Shown: piece after piece, positions 8,901 to 17,910 of the stretch
Position numbering within the stretch: position 1 is the stretch's first letter
How the letters are laid out: each line of letters opens with the position of its first letter
Source of the DNA: Clostridiaceae bacterium
GTDB lineage: Bacteria; Bacillota; Clostridia; DSM-8532
Direction: 5' to 3'
Assembly: GCA_012518025.1 (NCBI GenBank)
Contig: JAAYTP010000136.1
Span: 1 to 37,712, forward strand
Length of the DNA: 37,712 nucleotides
Position numbers and translations under genes: made by a program
The notes under the pieces: model-generated
Seen by the model: the letters and a program-made list of their open reading frames with translations, nothing else
What the model was told of the DNA's origin: nothing
Database searches by the model: none

Positions 8901-10424
8901 ATGGCTGAAGAGAAAAGAAAACGCGGAAGACCGAGAAAGAATCCAGAGCCCGTAGTTGAAGCTGCCGAAAAACCCGTTAGAAGAAGAGGAAGACCTCCAA
9001 AGAATAGGGTTCAGGAAACAGCGATTACTCCGGAAAAGCTGGTTTATAAAACAGAGAACGCCTGGGATAATAAATCCATGAGCGAACGACAGATAGAAAA
9101 ATTCTGCAAAGGCTATAAAGCCTTTTTGGACAAGGCCAAGACCGAAAGGGAATTTGTGCGGGAAGCCGAGGAACTGGCCATAGCCAATGGCTTTATCGAT
9201 CTTGACAAAAGTTTAAGCGAAAATGCATCCTTAAACCCCGGCGATAAGGTCTATCGCATTGTAAAAAAGAAGCTGATCATGCTGGCTGTTATAGGCAAGA
9301 AACCTTGTGAAGAAGGAACAAAAATGGTCGGCGCCCACATTGACGCTCCGAGGGTGGATATCAAGCAGAACCCTCTCTATGAATCGACCGATATGGTGTT
9401 CTTTAAGACCCATTATTATGGTGGAATCAAGAAATACCAGTGGCTTACAATCCCCCTGGCTCTTCATGGTACAATCATGAAAGCAGATGGTTCTGTTATA
9501 GACATCAGCATCGGCGAAGATCCGGGCGATCCTGTGTTCACCATGACCGACCTGTTGCCCCATCTCGCTAAGGATCAGATGGATAAGAAATTGAGCGAGG
9601 CCTTCAAGGGCGAAGCCATGAACGTACTGGTAGGATCCCGTCCGGATCCTGACAAGGACGCCAAGGACAGGTTCAAGCTTAATATCCTGAAGATTCTCAA
9701 CGAGAAATATGGCATTACCGAAGAGGATTTCATATCTTCTGAGCTGGAAATGGTTCCTGCCTTCAAGGCTCAGGATCTGGGATTCGACCGGAGCATGATT
9801 GGCGCCTACGGCCATGATGACAGGGTATGCGCTTATCCGGCTCTGATGGCCATTCTTGATACAAAGAAGCCCGAATACACAGCAGTATGCGTCCTTACCG
9901 ACAAGGAGGAAATCGGCAGTGTTGGAAACACAGGCGCTCAGTCGAGAGCTTTGGAGAACTTCCTGGCCGATCTCTGCGCACTCACAACCCAGGGCGACTA
10001 CAGCGACCGTCTGCTACGCTCCTGTCTTGACAAGTCGAAGATGCTGTCGGCAGACGTGAATGCAGCCCTGGATCCTAATTTTGAGGGTACCCACGATAAG
10101 CTGAACGCTGCCTATCTTGGAAAAGGACTTGCTATTTTAAAATTCAGCGGATCAAGGGGTAAATCAGGTGCCAGTGATGCTCATGCCGAGTTTGTAGGAG
10201 AGATACGCAGGCTGTTTAATGAGAACCAGATACCCTGGCATACCACCGAGCTGGGAGCAGTTGATAAGGGCGGCGGTGGTACCATCGCCATGATGATTGC
10301 CAACCTGGGTGTGGATGTGCTCGACGTGGGCGTACCGGTATTATCCATGCATTCACCCTTCGAGGTGGTCAGTAAGGCGGATGTATATGCGGCATACAAA
10401 GGCTATTATGTCTTTATAAAATAA
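8901..10424 (+). CDS. M18-family aminopeptidase with N-terminal AT-hook motifs
   Basis: GAHIDAPRVD, TDKEEIGSVGNTGAQS, GAYGHDDRVCA, C-terminal MHSPFEV. ATG 8901 preceded by AAAGGAG. Residues 5-15 KRKRGRPRKNP and 27-36 RRRGRPPKNR. Confidence 0.9.
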   Translation: MAEEKRKRGRPRKNPEPVVEAAEKPVRRRGRPPKNRVQETAITPEKLVYKTENAWDNKSMSERQIEKFCKGYKAFLDKAKTEREFVREAEELAIANGFIDLDKSLSENASLNPGDKVYRIVKKKLIMLAVIGKKPCEEGTKMVGAHIDAPRVDIKQNPLYESTDMVFFKTHYYGGIKKYQWLTIPLALHGTIMKADGSVIDISIGEDPGDPVFTMTDLLPHLAKDQMDKKLSEAFKGEAMNVLVGSRPDPDKDAKDRFKLNILKILNEKYGITEEDFISSELEMVPAFKAQDLGFDRSMIGAYGHDDRVCAYPALMAILDTKKPEYTAVCVLTDKEEIGSVGNTGAQSRALENFLADLCALTTQGDYSDRLLRSCLDKSKMLSADVNAALDPNFEGTHDKLNAAYLGKGLAILKFSGSRGKSGASDAHAEFVGEIRRLFNENQIPWHTTELGAVDKGGGGTIAMMIANLGVDVLDVGVPVLSMHSPFEVVSKADVYAAYKGYYVFIK

Positions 10425-10428
10425 GGTT

Positions 10429-10686
10429 ATGGAATGCAGGCCAGGCTGCGGCGCATGCTGCGTCGTCATCTCCATATCATCTCCAATCCCCGGGATGCCT
10501 GAGGGGAAGAGGGCAGGGGAAAGGTGTGTTAACCTTACAGAGGACAACCGATGCAGGTTGTTTGGAAAACCCGAACGACCTGCTGTTTGCATTGCCCTTG
10601 AACCTAATCCCGAAATGTGCGGAGACGATGACGCCCATGCCTGGAGTTATCTGAGCATGCTGGAAGAAGCCACAAAGCCCGAATAA
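10429..10686 (+). CDS. YkgJ-type cysteine cluster protein (putative Zn/Fe-chelating domain)
   Basis: CRPGCGACC...ISISSPIPGMPEGKRAGERCVNLTEDNRCRLFGKPERPAVC; starts 4 nt after the upstream stop. Confidence 0.75.
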   Translation: MECRPGCGACCVVISISSPIPGMPEGKRAGERCVNLTEDNRCRLFGKPERPAVCIALEPNPEMCGDDDAHAWSYLSMLEEATKPE

Positions 10687-10745
10687 GTATATTCTGAATT
10701 GCCGAGTACTCTATCTCCGTGCCTGCAATGACTACCTATCAATAT

Positions 10746-10847
10746 GTCATTACGAGGAACTTTATTTCTGTCATTGCGAGAAGGCGAAGCCGACGAAGCA
10801 ATCTCGTAGATCGCCGCGCTTAGCTATCGCTACGCTCGCGATGACAT
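10746..10847. repeat. Dispersed palindromic repeat copy R1
   Basis: Core 10769-10805 tgtcattgcgagaaggcgaagccgacgaagcaatctc is the reverse complement of the R3/R4 core with one mismatch. Confidence 0.85.
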
Positions 10848-10857
10848 ATAAATCTCA

Positions 10858-11847
10858 TTATTTTTTCTTCTTTTGTGATGAGCCGGAATAGCGTGATAGG
10901 GGATTGCTTTCAACAGCCCTGCGAAGCTGCTCGTCATCCAAATGGGTGTAGATTTCAGTGGTAGCTATGCTTTCATGTCCCAGAATTGACTGCAGGGCGC
11001 GGATATCCACATTTCCATGCTTGTACATGAGGGTGGCTGCCGTGTGTCTTAGCTTGTGGGTCGAATACTTTCGAGTGTCAAGACCGGCTGCAGCTATGTA
11101 TTTCTTAACAAGGTACTGAACAGTTTTCGGACTTATTCTTTGCTTTCTTTCGCTGAGAAAGAGCGCATCTTTATCCTTAACACCTTCAACAGGCCTGATG
11201 CGCCTATAGGCGTCTATGGCTTCCAAACAGGCCTGGTTCAGGTATATGGTACGTTCTTTTTTTCCTTTTCCCATGACTGTAAGGGTGTCACCGCGTATGT
11301 CTGACAGGTTTATTCCCACAAGTTCAGACAATCTGAGGCCGCAGTTTAAGAAGAGAACCAGTATAGCATAATCCCTTACCTTATTCTTACCTTCAACACT
11401 TTCCAATAATTGGATACTTTCGTCCACATTGAGATATCTGGGCAAGCGATGAACCACCTTTGGAGAATCAAGCTCTGCGGCAGGATTATATTCAATCAGT
11501 TTTGCCTTAGAAAATAGATATTTATAGAATGATCTGAGGGAAGCGACCTTTCTGGCACGAGTTACGGCCGTGTTTTCACGGATCCGGCTGGTAAATGACA
11601 TAAAGCTGTACAGATCGGCCAAATCGATTTTCTTGATATCATCTAAAGTTATATCACAAACATCAATGGAATTAAAATCTGTATCCTTGAATCCAGGGCG
11701 AGTAGTCAGTTTGATATAGCGAAAGAAGGTACGAAGATCATAATAGTATTCCTGAATAGTTTTCTCAGATTTGCCTTTGATGGTGAGCATATAGTTGAGA
11801 AACTCAATAGCAATTTCGGGCATATCATCATATGAAACAACCGACAT
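10858..11847 (-). CDS. xerC: Tyrosine recombinase, XerC-like
   Basis: N-terminal SAM-like domain; catalytic GLRLSEL (R), GKGKKERTI (K), HKLRH (HxxR), LGHESIATTEIYTH (H, Y). Confidence 0.85.
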   Translation of the reverse strand: MSVVSYDDMPEIAIEFLNYMLTIKGKSEKTIQEYYYDLRTFFRYIKLTTRPGFKDTDFNSIDVCDITLDDIKKIDLADLYSFMSFTSRIRENTAVTRARKVASLRSFYKYLFSKAKLIEYNPAAELDSPKVVHRLPRYLNVDESIQLLESVEGKNKVRDYAILVLFLNCGLRLSELVGINLSDIRGDTLTVMGKGKKERTIYLNQACLEAIDAYRRIRPVEGVKDKDALFLSERKQRISPKTVQYLVKKYIAAAGLDTRKYSTHKLRHTAATLMYKHGNVDIRALQSILGHESIATTEIYTHLDDEQLRRAVESNPLSRYSGSSQKKKK

Positions 11848-11928
11848 AAAAACATCCTTTCAGCGTGAGATTGGTAATAACTACATAAGTAATCATTTGT
11901 CACTGATATTTTATTACCACATACCCTT

Positions 11929-11964
11929 CCACATTAAACAAAATTTTTATTTTGTATAATGTGG
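11929..11964. repeat. 36-bp inverted repeat, 16-bp arms with one mismatch, TTTT loop
   Basis: CCACATTAAACAAAAT-TTTT-ATTTTGTATAATGTGG, read directly. Confidence 0.9.
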
Positions 11965-11984
11965 ACTTTAGTTTTCAGTAATAC

Positions 11985-12341
11985 TTATTTTTTTATCAGG
12001 CCTTGCCCCTGCTCTTCGGACACAGTAAAATCTTCCGGAATCCATAAACAACTCTTCATATCAATACATCCATTATCTTTGAACAGTATACCTTCATCAA
12101 TAAGCATTTCACGCTGGATCTGTTCCCCGCCAAAGGCATAATCCGGCGCAAGGCTTCCGTTTTTATTTACAACTCTGTGACAAGGAAGATCCAAAAATCC
12201 AGGAGCATTACGCATAGCCCAACCCACTGCGCGGGCTGCAAGCGGATTTCCGCAAAGCGAAGCTATCTGTCCATAGGCAGCTACCTTCCCCCTGGGTATG
12301 AGTGACACTGTATGATAAACCTTTTCTCTGAATGAATTCAT
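11985..12341 (-). CDS. MGMT-family protein (O6-alkylguanine DNA alkyltransferase / Ogt C-terminal domain type)
   Basis: PRGKVAAYGQIASLCGNPLAARAVGWAMRNAP, PCHRVVNKNG. Start moved to 12341 because the upstream ORF extension is repeat-derived. Confidence 0.88.
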   Translation of the reverse strand: MNSFREKVYHTVSLIPRGKVAAYGQIASLCGNPLAARAVGWAMRNAPGFLDLPCHRVVNKNGSLAPDYAFGGEQIQREMLIDEGILFKDNGCIDMKSCLWIPEDFTVSEEQGQGLIKK

Positions 12342-12358
12342 GCTTGTTTCACCTTTTC

Positions 12359-12420
12359 TCGGAGATTGCTTCGTCGGCCTGGTGTCATTGCGAGCGGAAC
12401 GGCAGTGGAGCGTGGCAATC
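12359..12420. repeat. Dispersed palindromic repeat copy R2
   Basis: gagattgcttcgtcgg + tgtcattgcgagcggaacggcagtggagcgtggcaatc. Confidence 0.85.
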
Positions 12421-12489
12421 AAAGGATATCCCTAATATGCGATTGCGGTAAGAGGATTATTTCGTCTCGTATATTAAGGATGTCCGGGG

Positions 12490-12520
12490 TTGTTTCGTCG
12501 CATAGCTCCTCACAATGACA
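12490..12520. repeat. Degenerate dispersed repeat copy R2b
   Basis: ttgtttcgtcgcatagctcctcacaatgaca. Confidence 0.65.
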
Positions 12521-12656
12521 ATTTGGTACACCATAATTACAGAACTAACTGCGTTATGACGTAATTACATCACTATATCATCAATACTATAGTCGATGTC
12601 GTACATATGCAGGTGCTTAGATGCTCTTGTTATAATGTAATGACAACTTTATTGGG

Positions 12657-13292
12657 CTATTCAGCACGTGATGCCAGTAATAATCCTTCCTTTGCCGGCA
12701 CCATCAGCTTTCTTACAGCATCGGAACGATGATCTTCATAAAGCCATATCCCCTTGTTTTCCCGATCAATCACCACGGGCATCCTGTCGTGAAGTGGGCT
12801 GATATCCTCATTGCCCCTTGTGGTGATGATAGTAAAGCTGGGAATCAGCTTCCCCTCCCCATCCCTGAAGAACCAATAGATACCAGCCAGATAGATCAGG
12901 CTTGAATCGGGAGGCGCAATATAGAATTTTGTCTTTTTCCTGCCGGTTTTGCTGTCCTTCCACTCAAAAAACCCCCTTGCAGGTATCAGGCATCTGCGTG
13001 AGGCAAAGGGTCTTTTAAACATGGGCTTCTCCGCTATAGTTTCAGAACGGGCATTTATGATGAGCCTTCCCCGGCTTGTGGGAAAACCCCATTTCAAAGC
13101 GTGGATCTGATCCTCCCCTCCCACGGTATCTGATTCGGAACCAGTTTTTTCAGGATCGCCTGGAGTTATCACTGGAGCATAATCACCTGGATAGATCTCC
13201 CCTGCCTTTTTTAATAAATGCTTTTCCACTCTGTTGACCAATGCAGCGAAGTCATCGAGGTCCTTCTCAGCTACATAAAACCTTCCGCACAT
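12657..13292 (-). CDS. SOS response-associated peptidase (SRAP; YedK/HMCES-like)
   Basis: MCGRF N-terminus with Cys2, NARSET, RRCLIPARGFFEW, LHDRMPVV. Start at 13292 because the family uses an exposed Cys2; the ORF track extends to 13319. Confidence 0.93.
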   Translation of the reverse strand: MCGRFYVAEKDLDDFAALVNRVEKHLLKKAGEIYPGDYAPVITPGDPEKTGSESDTVGGEDQIHALKWGFPTSRGRLIINARSETIAEKPMFKRPFASRRCLIPARGFFEWKDSKTGRKKTKFYIAPPDSSLIYLAGIYWFFRDGEGKLIPSFTIITTRGNEDISPLHDRMPVVIDRENKGIWLYEDHRSDAVRKLMVPAKEGLLLASRAE

Positions 13293-13331
13293 TCCCATCA
13301 CCTGTAATATTAAAATCAACCATAATTTTCT

Positions 13332-13368
13332 GAGATTGCTTCGTCGGCTTTGCCTTCTCGCAATGACA
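13332..13368. repeat. Dispersed palindromic repeat copy R3
   Basis: gagattgcttcgtcggctttgccttctcgcaatgaca. Confidence 0.9.
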
Positions 13369-13422
13369 TATAATAAGGGGTCAAGAATGTTTCACCGTTC
13401 CTATTCCCGCATTGACGTATCT

Positions 13423-13500
13423 GGTGTCATTGCGAGTGGAATGGTAGTGGAGCTTGGCAATCCCTGAGATAGCTTCGGCGATTCTCTTCTCGCAATGACA
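13423..13500. repeat. Dispersed palindromic repeat copy R3b
   Basis: tggtgtcattgcgagtggaatggtagtggagcttggcaatccctgagatagcttcggcgattctcttctcgcaatgaca; outer and inner arms both present. Confidence 0.85.
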
Positions 13501-13692
13501 TACATTAAGGATATCCGTGGTTGAATCGTTACTTTGTTATCTTCTCACGCAATAAACATACATAAAATCTCATATTCAGCCCAAAACGTAACATAACACT
13601 GTTACATTATCATCCTATTTCATGTATTACTGGGTAAAAGCAGTGATCCGGCCAGATACATGAGCCATATCATATTACCCCTTCTTATTAAA

Positions 13693-13728
13693 ATGACTAA
13701 GTGGAGCTATTAGCACCCACTTAGTCAT
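13693..13728 (-). terminator. Terminator downstream of frr
   Basis: 12-bp stem ATGACTAAGTGG/CCACTTAGTCAT followed by TTTT on the minus strand. Confidence 0.75.
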
Positions 13729-13757
13729 CAATTATCTGCTATGTAGCCTGACTCCCG

Positions 13758-14315
13758 TCAGACTTCCATAATCTCTTCTATTTTAGCTTCAACAATCTGA
13801 TCTACTTTCTCAATGAATTCATCGGTTAATTTCTGGATGTCCTTTTCGGCATTCTTAAGATCATCCTCTGTGATCTCCTTGTTTTTCTCCATCTTTCTGA
13901 AGTCATCCAGGGCATCTCTCCTGATCTGGCGAATGGCCACCTTATCCTTTTCCCCAAGCTTTTTTACTTCCTTTGTGAGTTCACGTCTTCTTTCCTCGGT
14001 AAGGGGCGGGAAAATCAAACGTATGACTTTACCGTCGTTATTGGGGTTCAGGCCGAGATCCGATATGTGTATAGCCTTTATTACATCGTTGATGATTTTC
14101 TCATCCCAAGGCTGGATGGTGATCTGTCGTGCTTCAGGTACCGCAATATTGGCCAACTGAGTGATGGGTGTAGGTGTTCCGTAATAGTCCACAGTCACCT
14201 TGTCGAGCAAGCGCGGATTGGCTCTCCCGGCACGAATTCCTGCAAGTTCTTCTCTTAGGACCTGCAGACTCTTTTCCATTTTTACCTCATATTCCTTGTA
14301 ACTGTCTTTTGTCAT
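13758..14315 (-). CDS. frr: Ribosome recycling factor
   Basis: ELAGIRAGRANPRLLDKVTVDYYGTPTPITQLANI; GGGAGG SD; classic rpsB-tsf-pyrH-frr order. Confidence 0.97.
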   Translation of the reverse strand: MTKDSYKEYEVKMEKSLQVLREELAGIRAGRANPRLLDKVTVDYYGTPTPITQLANIAVPEARQITIQPWDEKIINDVIKAIHISDLGLNPNNDGKVIRLIFPPLTEERRRELTKEVKKLGEKDKVAIRQIRRDALDDFRKMEKNKEITEDDLKNAEKDIQKLTDEFIEKVDQIVEAKIEEIMEV

Positions 14316-14317
14316 AA

Positions 14318-15031
14318 CTAGACCTCCCTTGCTACAAATGTACCAACATTAACACCATTCAAAACCTTGATGATGTTTTCCGGCTCCCTTATACTGAACA
14401 CTACTAAGGGAATGTTATTATCCATACACAATGATGTAGCGGTTGAGTCCATAACGCCCAGTTGTTTGCTAAGCACATCCATAAAGCTGATCCTGTCATA
14501 CTTGAGCGCATTCGGGTTTATTTTCGGGTCGCTGTCATAAACAGCATCGACATTTTTGGCCAATAGAATGACCTCGGCTTCGATCTCCGCTGCACGCAAA
14601 ACAGCGGCGGTATCTGTTGAGAAATATGGATTTCCTGTGCCGCAGGCGAATATGACAACCCGCTTTTTCTCGATGTGACGGATGGCTCTTCTTCTGATAT
14701 AGGTCTCTGCCACCCGGGGCATTTCCAGAGCTGTCTGAACTCTTGTAGGCACTCCCCTCTCTTCCAGGGCATCCTGAAGGGCAAGCGCATTAATAACGGT
14801 CGCCAGCATTCCCATATGGTCAGCAGTTGTACGATCCATTCCCGTACTGCTTCTGCCCCGCCAGAAGTTGCCGCCTCCTACCACTATGCCGATATCAACA
14901 CCCATATCATGGGCTTCCTTAATTTTGGAGCTGATATTATTGAGTATGGTCTGGTCAATCCCAAATCCCTTTTCTCCAGAAAGGGCTTCTCCGCTGATCT
15001 TTAGCATTATGCGTCTGTACTTTAGATCCAT
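14318..15031 (-). CDS. pyrH: UMP kinase
   Basis: [47 protein letters not shown] before ATG 15031. Confidence 0.97.
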   Translation of the reverse strand: MDLKYRRIMLKISGEALSGEKGFGIDQTILNNISSKIKEAHDMGVDIGIVVGGGNFWRGRSSTGMDRTTADHMGMLATVINALALQDALEERGVPTRVQTALEMPRVAETYIRRRAIRHIEKKRVVIFACGTGNPYFSTDTAAVLRAAEIEAEVILLAKNVDAVYDSDPKINPNALKYDRISFMDVLSKQLGVMDSTATSLCMDNNIPLVVFSIREPENIIKVLNGVNVGTFVAREV

Positions 15032-15093
15032 AACTGCCTCCAAAATATATTAAATATATAAATGGTATTGATGACGGCTTTAGATGTATACCA

Positions 15094-15125
15094 AAAGGGT
15101 ATTTTGAAAAATCAAAATACCCTTT
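15094..15125. terminator. Intercistronic hairpin between tsf and pyrH
   Basis: 14-bp perfect stem AAAGGGTATTTTGA/TCAAAATACCCTTT. Confidence 0.7.
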
Positions 15126-15132
15126 AAGCCAA

Positions 15133-15780
15133 TTATTTCATCTGCTTGGCAACTTCTTCAGCGAAGTTCTCGTTCTTCTTTTCCAAGCCCTCGCCCATCT
15201 CAAAGCGGGCGAATCTGCGAACACTGATATTCTCACCGATGAGAGCGATTCTCTCCTTGAGTACCTCCTCAACGGTCTTATCACTATCCTTAATGAAGGG
15301 CTGCTCCATGAGGCAGATATCATTATAGTACTTCTCGATTCTGCCGTTTACCATTTTCTCTGCGATATGCTCAGGCTTGCCTTCATTGATGGCCTGTGCC
15401 TTGAGAATTTCCTTCTCCCTCTCGATAACTTCGGCAGGGACATCTTCTCTTCTGACATAAAGCGGATTCATAGCTGCAACCTGCATAGCAATATCCTTAA
15501 CAAAGGCTCTGAAATCTTCGTTCTTTGCAGCAAAATCTGTTTCGATATTGACCTCAACAAGAACCCCGATACGTCCGCCTCCATGGATGTAGGCATCCAC
15601 AATACCCTCGGAAGCAAGCCTTCCGGCCTTCTTGGCGGCCTTGGCAAGTCCTCTCTCCCTCAATATCTCAATAGCCTTTTCAATATCGCCCTGTGTATCA
15701 ACAAGAGCCCTTTTACAATCCATCATACCTGCACCGGTACGATCACGCAAATCCTTTACCATTGCTGCACTAATTTCCAT
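15133..15780 (-). CDS. tsf: Elongation factor Ts
   Basis: [33 protein letters not shown]. Confidence 0.97.
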   Translation of the reverse strand: MEISAAMVKDLRDRTGAGMMDCKRALVDTQGDIEKAIEILRERGLAKAAKKAGRLASEGIVDAYIHGGGRIGVLVEVNIETDFAAKNEDFRAFVKDIAMQVAAMNPLYVRREDVPAEVIEREKEILKAQAINEGKPEHIAEKMVNGRIEKYYNDICLMEQPFIKDSDKTVEEVLKERIALIGENISVRRFARFEMGEGLEKKNENFAEEVAKQMK

Positions 15781-15812
15781 TTGATCATCCTCCTGAATCT
15801 GTTATTCCCGTC

Positions 15813-16631
15813 TTAAGCTTCCTCTTTTACAGTATCTTCTGCAATATTTTTGTTTTCATCAGCGTTATCTCCGGATCCTTCATCGGAGACAGGTGCCTCT
15901 TCCACAGGGGCTTCACCCATATCTTCTTCCTGGGCGGCAGAACCCATCTCTCCCTGCTTTGCCTCTACGACTGCATCGGCAATCTTTCCGGAAATCAGCT
16001 TGACAGCTCTAATAGCATCATCGTTTCCGGGAATTACATAGTCTACTTCATCAGGATCGCAGTTGGTATCAACTATGGCAACAATGGGGATACCCAGTTT
16101 CCTTGCTTCAAGGATGGCGTTCCTTTCTTTCTTGGGGTCTACGATGAACAGAGCTGCAGGCAGCCTTCTCATTTCAACGATACCGCCGAGGTTTTTCTCA
16201 AGCTTTTCCATTTCCAGCTTAAGCTTGATGACCTCTTTCTTGGGAAGCACTTCAAAAACGCCTTCCTCTTCAAACTTTTTAAGTTCATTCAAGCGATCGA
16301 TGCTCTTCCTGATAGTTTTGAAGTTGGTCATCATACCACCGAGCCATCTGTTGTTGACATAGAATTGTCCACAACGCTCAGCCTCTTCCTTAATGGCATC
16401 CTGAGCTTGTTTCTTTGTACCTACAAAGAGAATACTACCGCCTTCCATAACTACGTCGCGGACAAAATAATAAGCCTCTTCGATTTTCTTGACTGTCTTC
16501 TGAAGGTCGATAATATAGATACCGTTTCTCTCGGTGAAGATGTATTCAGCCATCTTCGGGTTCCATCTTCTGGTCTGGTGACCGAAATGCACACCTGCTT
16601 CAAGCAGCTGCTTCATAGAAATTACTGACAT
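15813..16631 (-). CDS. rpsB: 30S ribosomal protein S2 with an acidic C-terminal tail
   Basis: [56 protein letters not shown]. Confidence 0.97.
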   Translation of the reverse strand: MSVISMKQLLEAGVHFGHQTRRWNPKMAEYIFTERNGIYIIDLQKTVKKIEEAYYFVRDVVMEGGSILFVGTKKQAQDAIKEEAERCGQFYVNNRWLGGMMTNFKTIRKSIDRLNELKKFEEEGVFEVLPKKEVIKLKLEMEKLEKNLGGIVEMRRLPAALFIVDPKKERNAILEARKLGIPIVAIVDTNCDPDEVDYVIPGNDDAIRAVKLISGKIADAVVEAKQGEMGSAAQEEDMGEAPVEEAPVSDEGSGDNADENKNIAEDTVKEEA

Positions 16632-16672
16632 GTTAATGTCCTCCTTCTTGTTTTTCCTCCGTTGTCTTCCTC

Positions 16673-16706
16673 TTTACAGTACACTTAAATAAGCACAAAC
16701 TGTAAA
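16673..16706 (-). promoter_or_regulatory. Hairpin in the rpsB 5' leader
   Basis: Minus strand TTTACAGT...ACTGTAAA 8-bp stem with inner CTTA/TAAG. Confidence 0.55.
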
Positions 16707-16739
16707 TCGAACAACGTGTGTAATAAAAACACCCGTAAT

Positions 16740-16768
16740 ATTATAACACAGGGTTAATGCCGTGACAA
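16740..16768 (-). promoter_or_regulatory. rpsB promoter
   Basis: Minus strand TTGTCA-N17-TATAAT. Confidence 0.8.
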
Positions 16769-16826
16769 CAAGCAATATTTATGGCCCACAATCTATTGAA
16801 TATAAAGTTCTTCCTGGTAGCGAAAC

Positions 16827-17108
16827 CTACTGCTCTGCTGGATCATTATGCATGGGATTTCTTTTAACCAGAATGGCTGCTTTGGTTATAGCAGCTATGA
16901 CATCCACTTCAAACTGAGCCTTCAGGTTTTTGATCTTCGAGTAGATTTCACCCTTCTCGGTCACTATGTACTGAGGAGGTAAATCATTCAAGGCCTTTGC
17001 AGCGATGTCCAGCTTGCATTTCTCGCATTTGCACATATTGATGTCCTTCAGGATATCGTCCATGGTACTCATGACTATAACTTCCATATAATTTCTCATT
17101 GACAGCAT
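16827..17108 (-). CDS. ComFB-domain (late competence development) family protein
   Basis: MCKCEKCKLDIAAKALNDLPPQYIVTEKGEIYSKIKNLKAQFEVDVIAAITKAAILV; start 17108 after GAGGAGGGG; the ORF track extends to 17213. Confidence 0.75.
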   Translation of the reverse strand: MLSMRNYMEVIVMSTMDDILKDINMCKCEKCKLDIAAKALNDLPPQYIVTEKGEIYSKIKNLKAQFEVDVIAAITKAAILVKRNPMHNDPAEQ

Positions 17109-17166
17109 GGGCTTCCCCTCCTCACTGTTTTCATCTGGATTATAGCACAACCTAAACAACAAATCA

Positions 17167-17670
17167 CTAATATTTATCAAGATAGTTCTTACCCATGAGG
17201 AAAGGCTTTTCAAAAATTCGTTTTATCTTGATGGGAAAGGGTTCGTTGCAGTCTATGGGCTTTATGAGAAGTGTTTTCATTCCCAGAAGGTTTCCTCCAA
17301 GAATATCTGTAAACAGCTGATCTCCAGCAATGGCAACATCACGGGGTTCCAACCCCATGCTTTCAACAGCTTTAAGGTATCCTTTCTTAAAAGGTTTCAA
17401 AGCCTTGTAGAAATAATCAATATCAAGATGGCGGCAAAACTGCTCCACTCTCTCCTGTTTTGCATTTGAGACAATGACTGTTTTGATGCCGTTTTTCTTA
17501 AGACTATCCACAAAGGTTTTAACCTTTATATCTGCATCCCTGGTATAGGTGGGCACAAGGGTATTGTCAATATCAAGGATAAGTCCCTTGATACCCTCTT
17601 TTTTCAGGCCTTCCGGACTTATTGAATATATGGACTTAATATAGGCATCAGGGGTCAATAATCGTCCCAT
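17167..17670 (-). CDS. YqeG-family HAD-IIIA phosphatase
   Basis: LILDIDNTLVP, VIVSNAKQERVEQF, KPFKKGYLKA, VAIAGDQLFTDILGGN. Confidence 0.9.
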   Translation of the reverse strand: MGRLLTPDAYIKSIYSISPEGLKKEGIKGLILDIDNTLVPTYTRDADIKVKTFVDSLKKNGIKTVIVSNAKQERVEQFCRHLDIDYFYKALKPFKKGYLKAVESMGLEPRDVAIAGDQLFTDILGGNLLGMKTLLIKPIDCNEPFPIKIKRIFEKPFLMGKNYLDKY

Positions 17671-17910
17671 TTAAATACTCTCCGTAAAATTATTTTCTTC
17701 TGGCACTTTATAAGCTTACCATTCCCCTGCCTGCTGCGCAACATCGGTTATAAATACTGAAAAACAGGGAATTTACATAGATCTCTTCCATAATTAAAGT
17801 ATTTGGCCTATTGATACGTGAATTCTGTTAATTTGTGCTATTTTCTTTGTTGTGCTGTATTTTATAATATGATATAGTATTGAAAAATAATGTAATAAGG
17901 AGGCCTCTTC

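Noticed and set aside
9231-9815. 194-aa minus-strand ORF inside the M18 aminopeptidase gene
   Set aside because: Shadow ORF opposite a confident CDS, no family resemblance.
12342-12422. N-terminal extension MIATLHCRSARNDTRPTKQSPRKGETS of the MGMT ORF
   Set aside because: Extension is encoded by a dispersed repeat copy; a normal start lies at 12341.
10769-13500. Possible CRISPR array from recurring GCAATGACA/TCATTGCGAG units
   Set aside because: Irregular spacing, mixed orientations, palindromic variants and no cas genes; fits a dispersed palindromic element.
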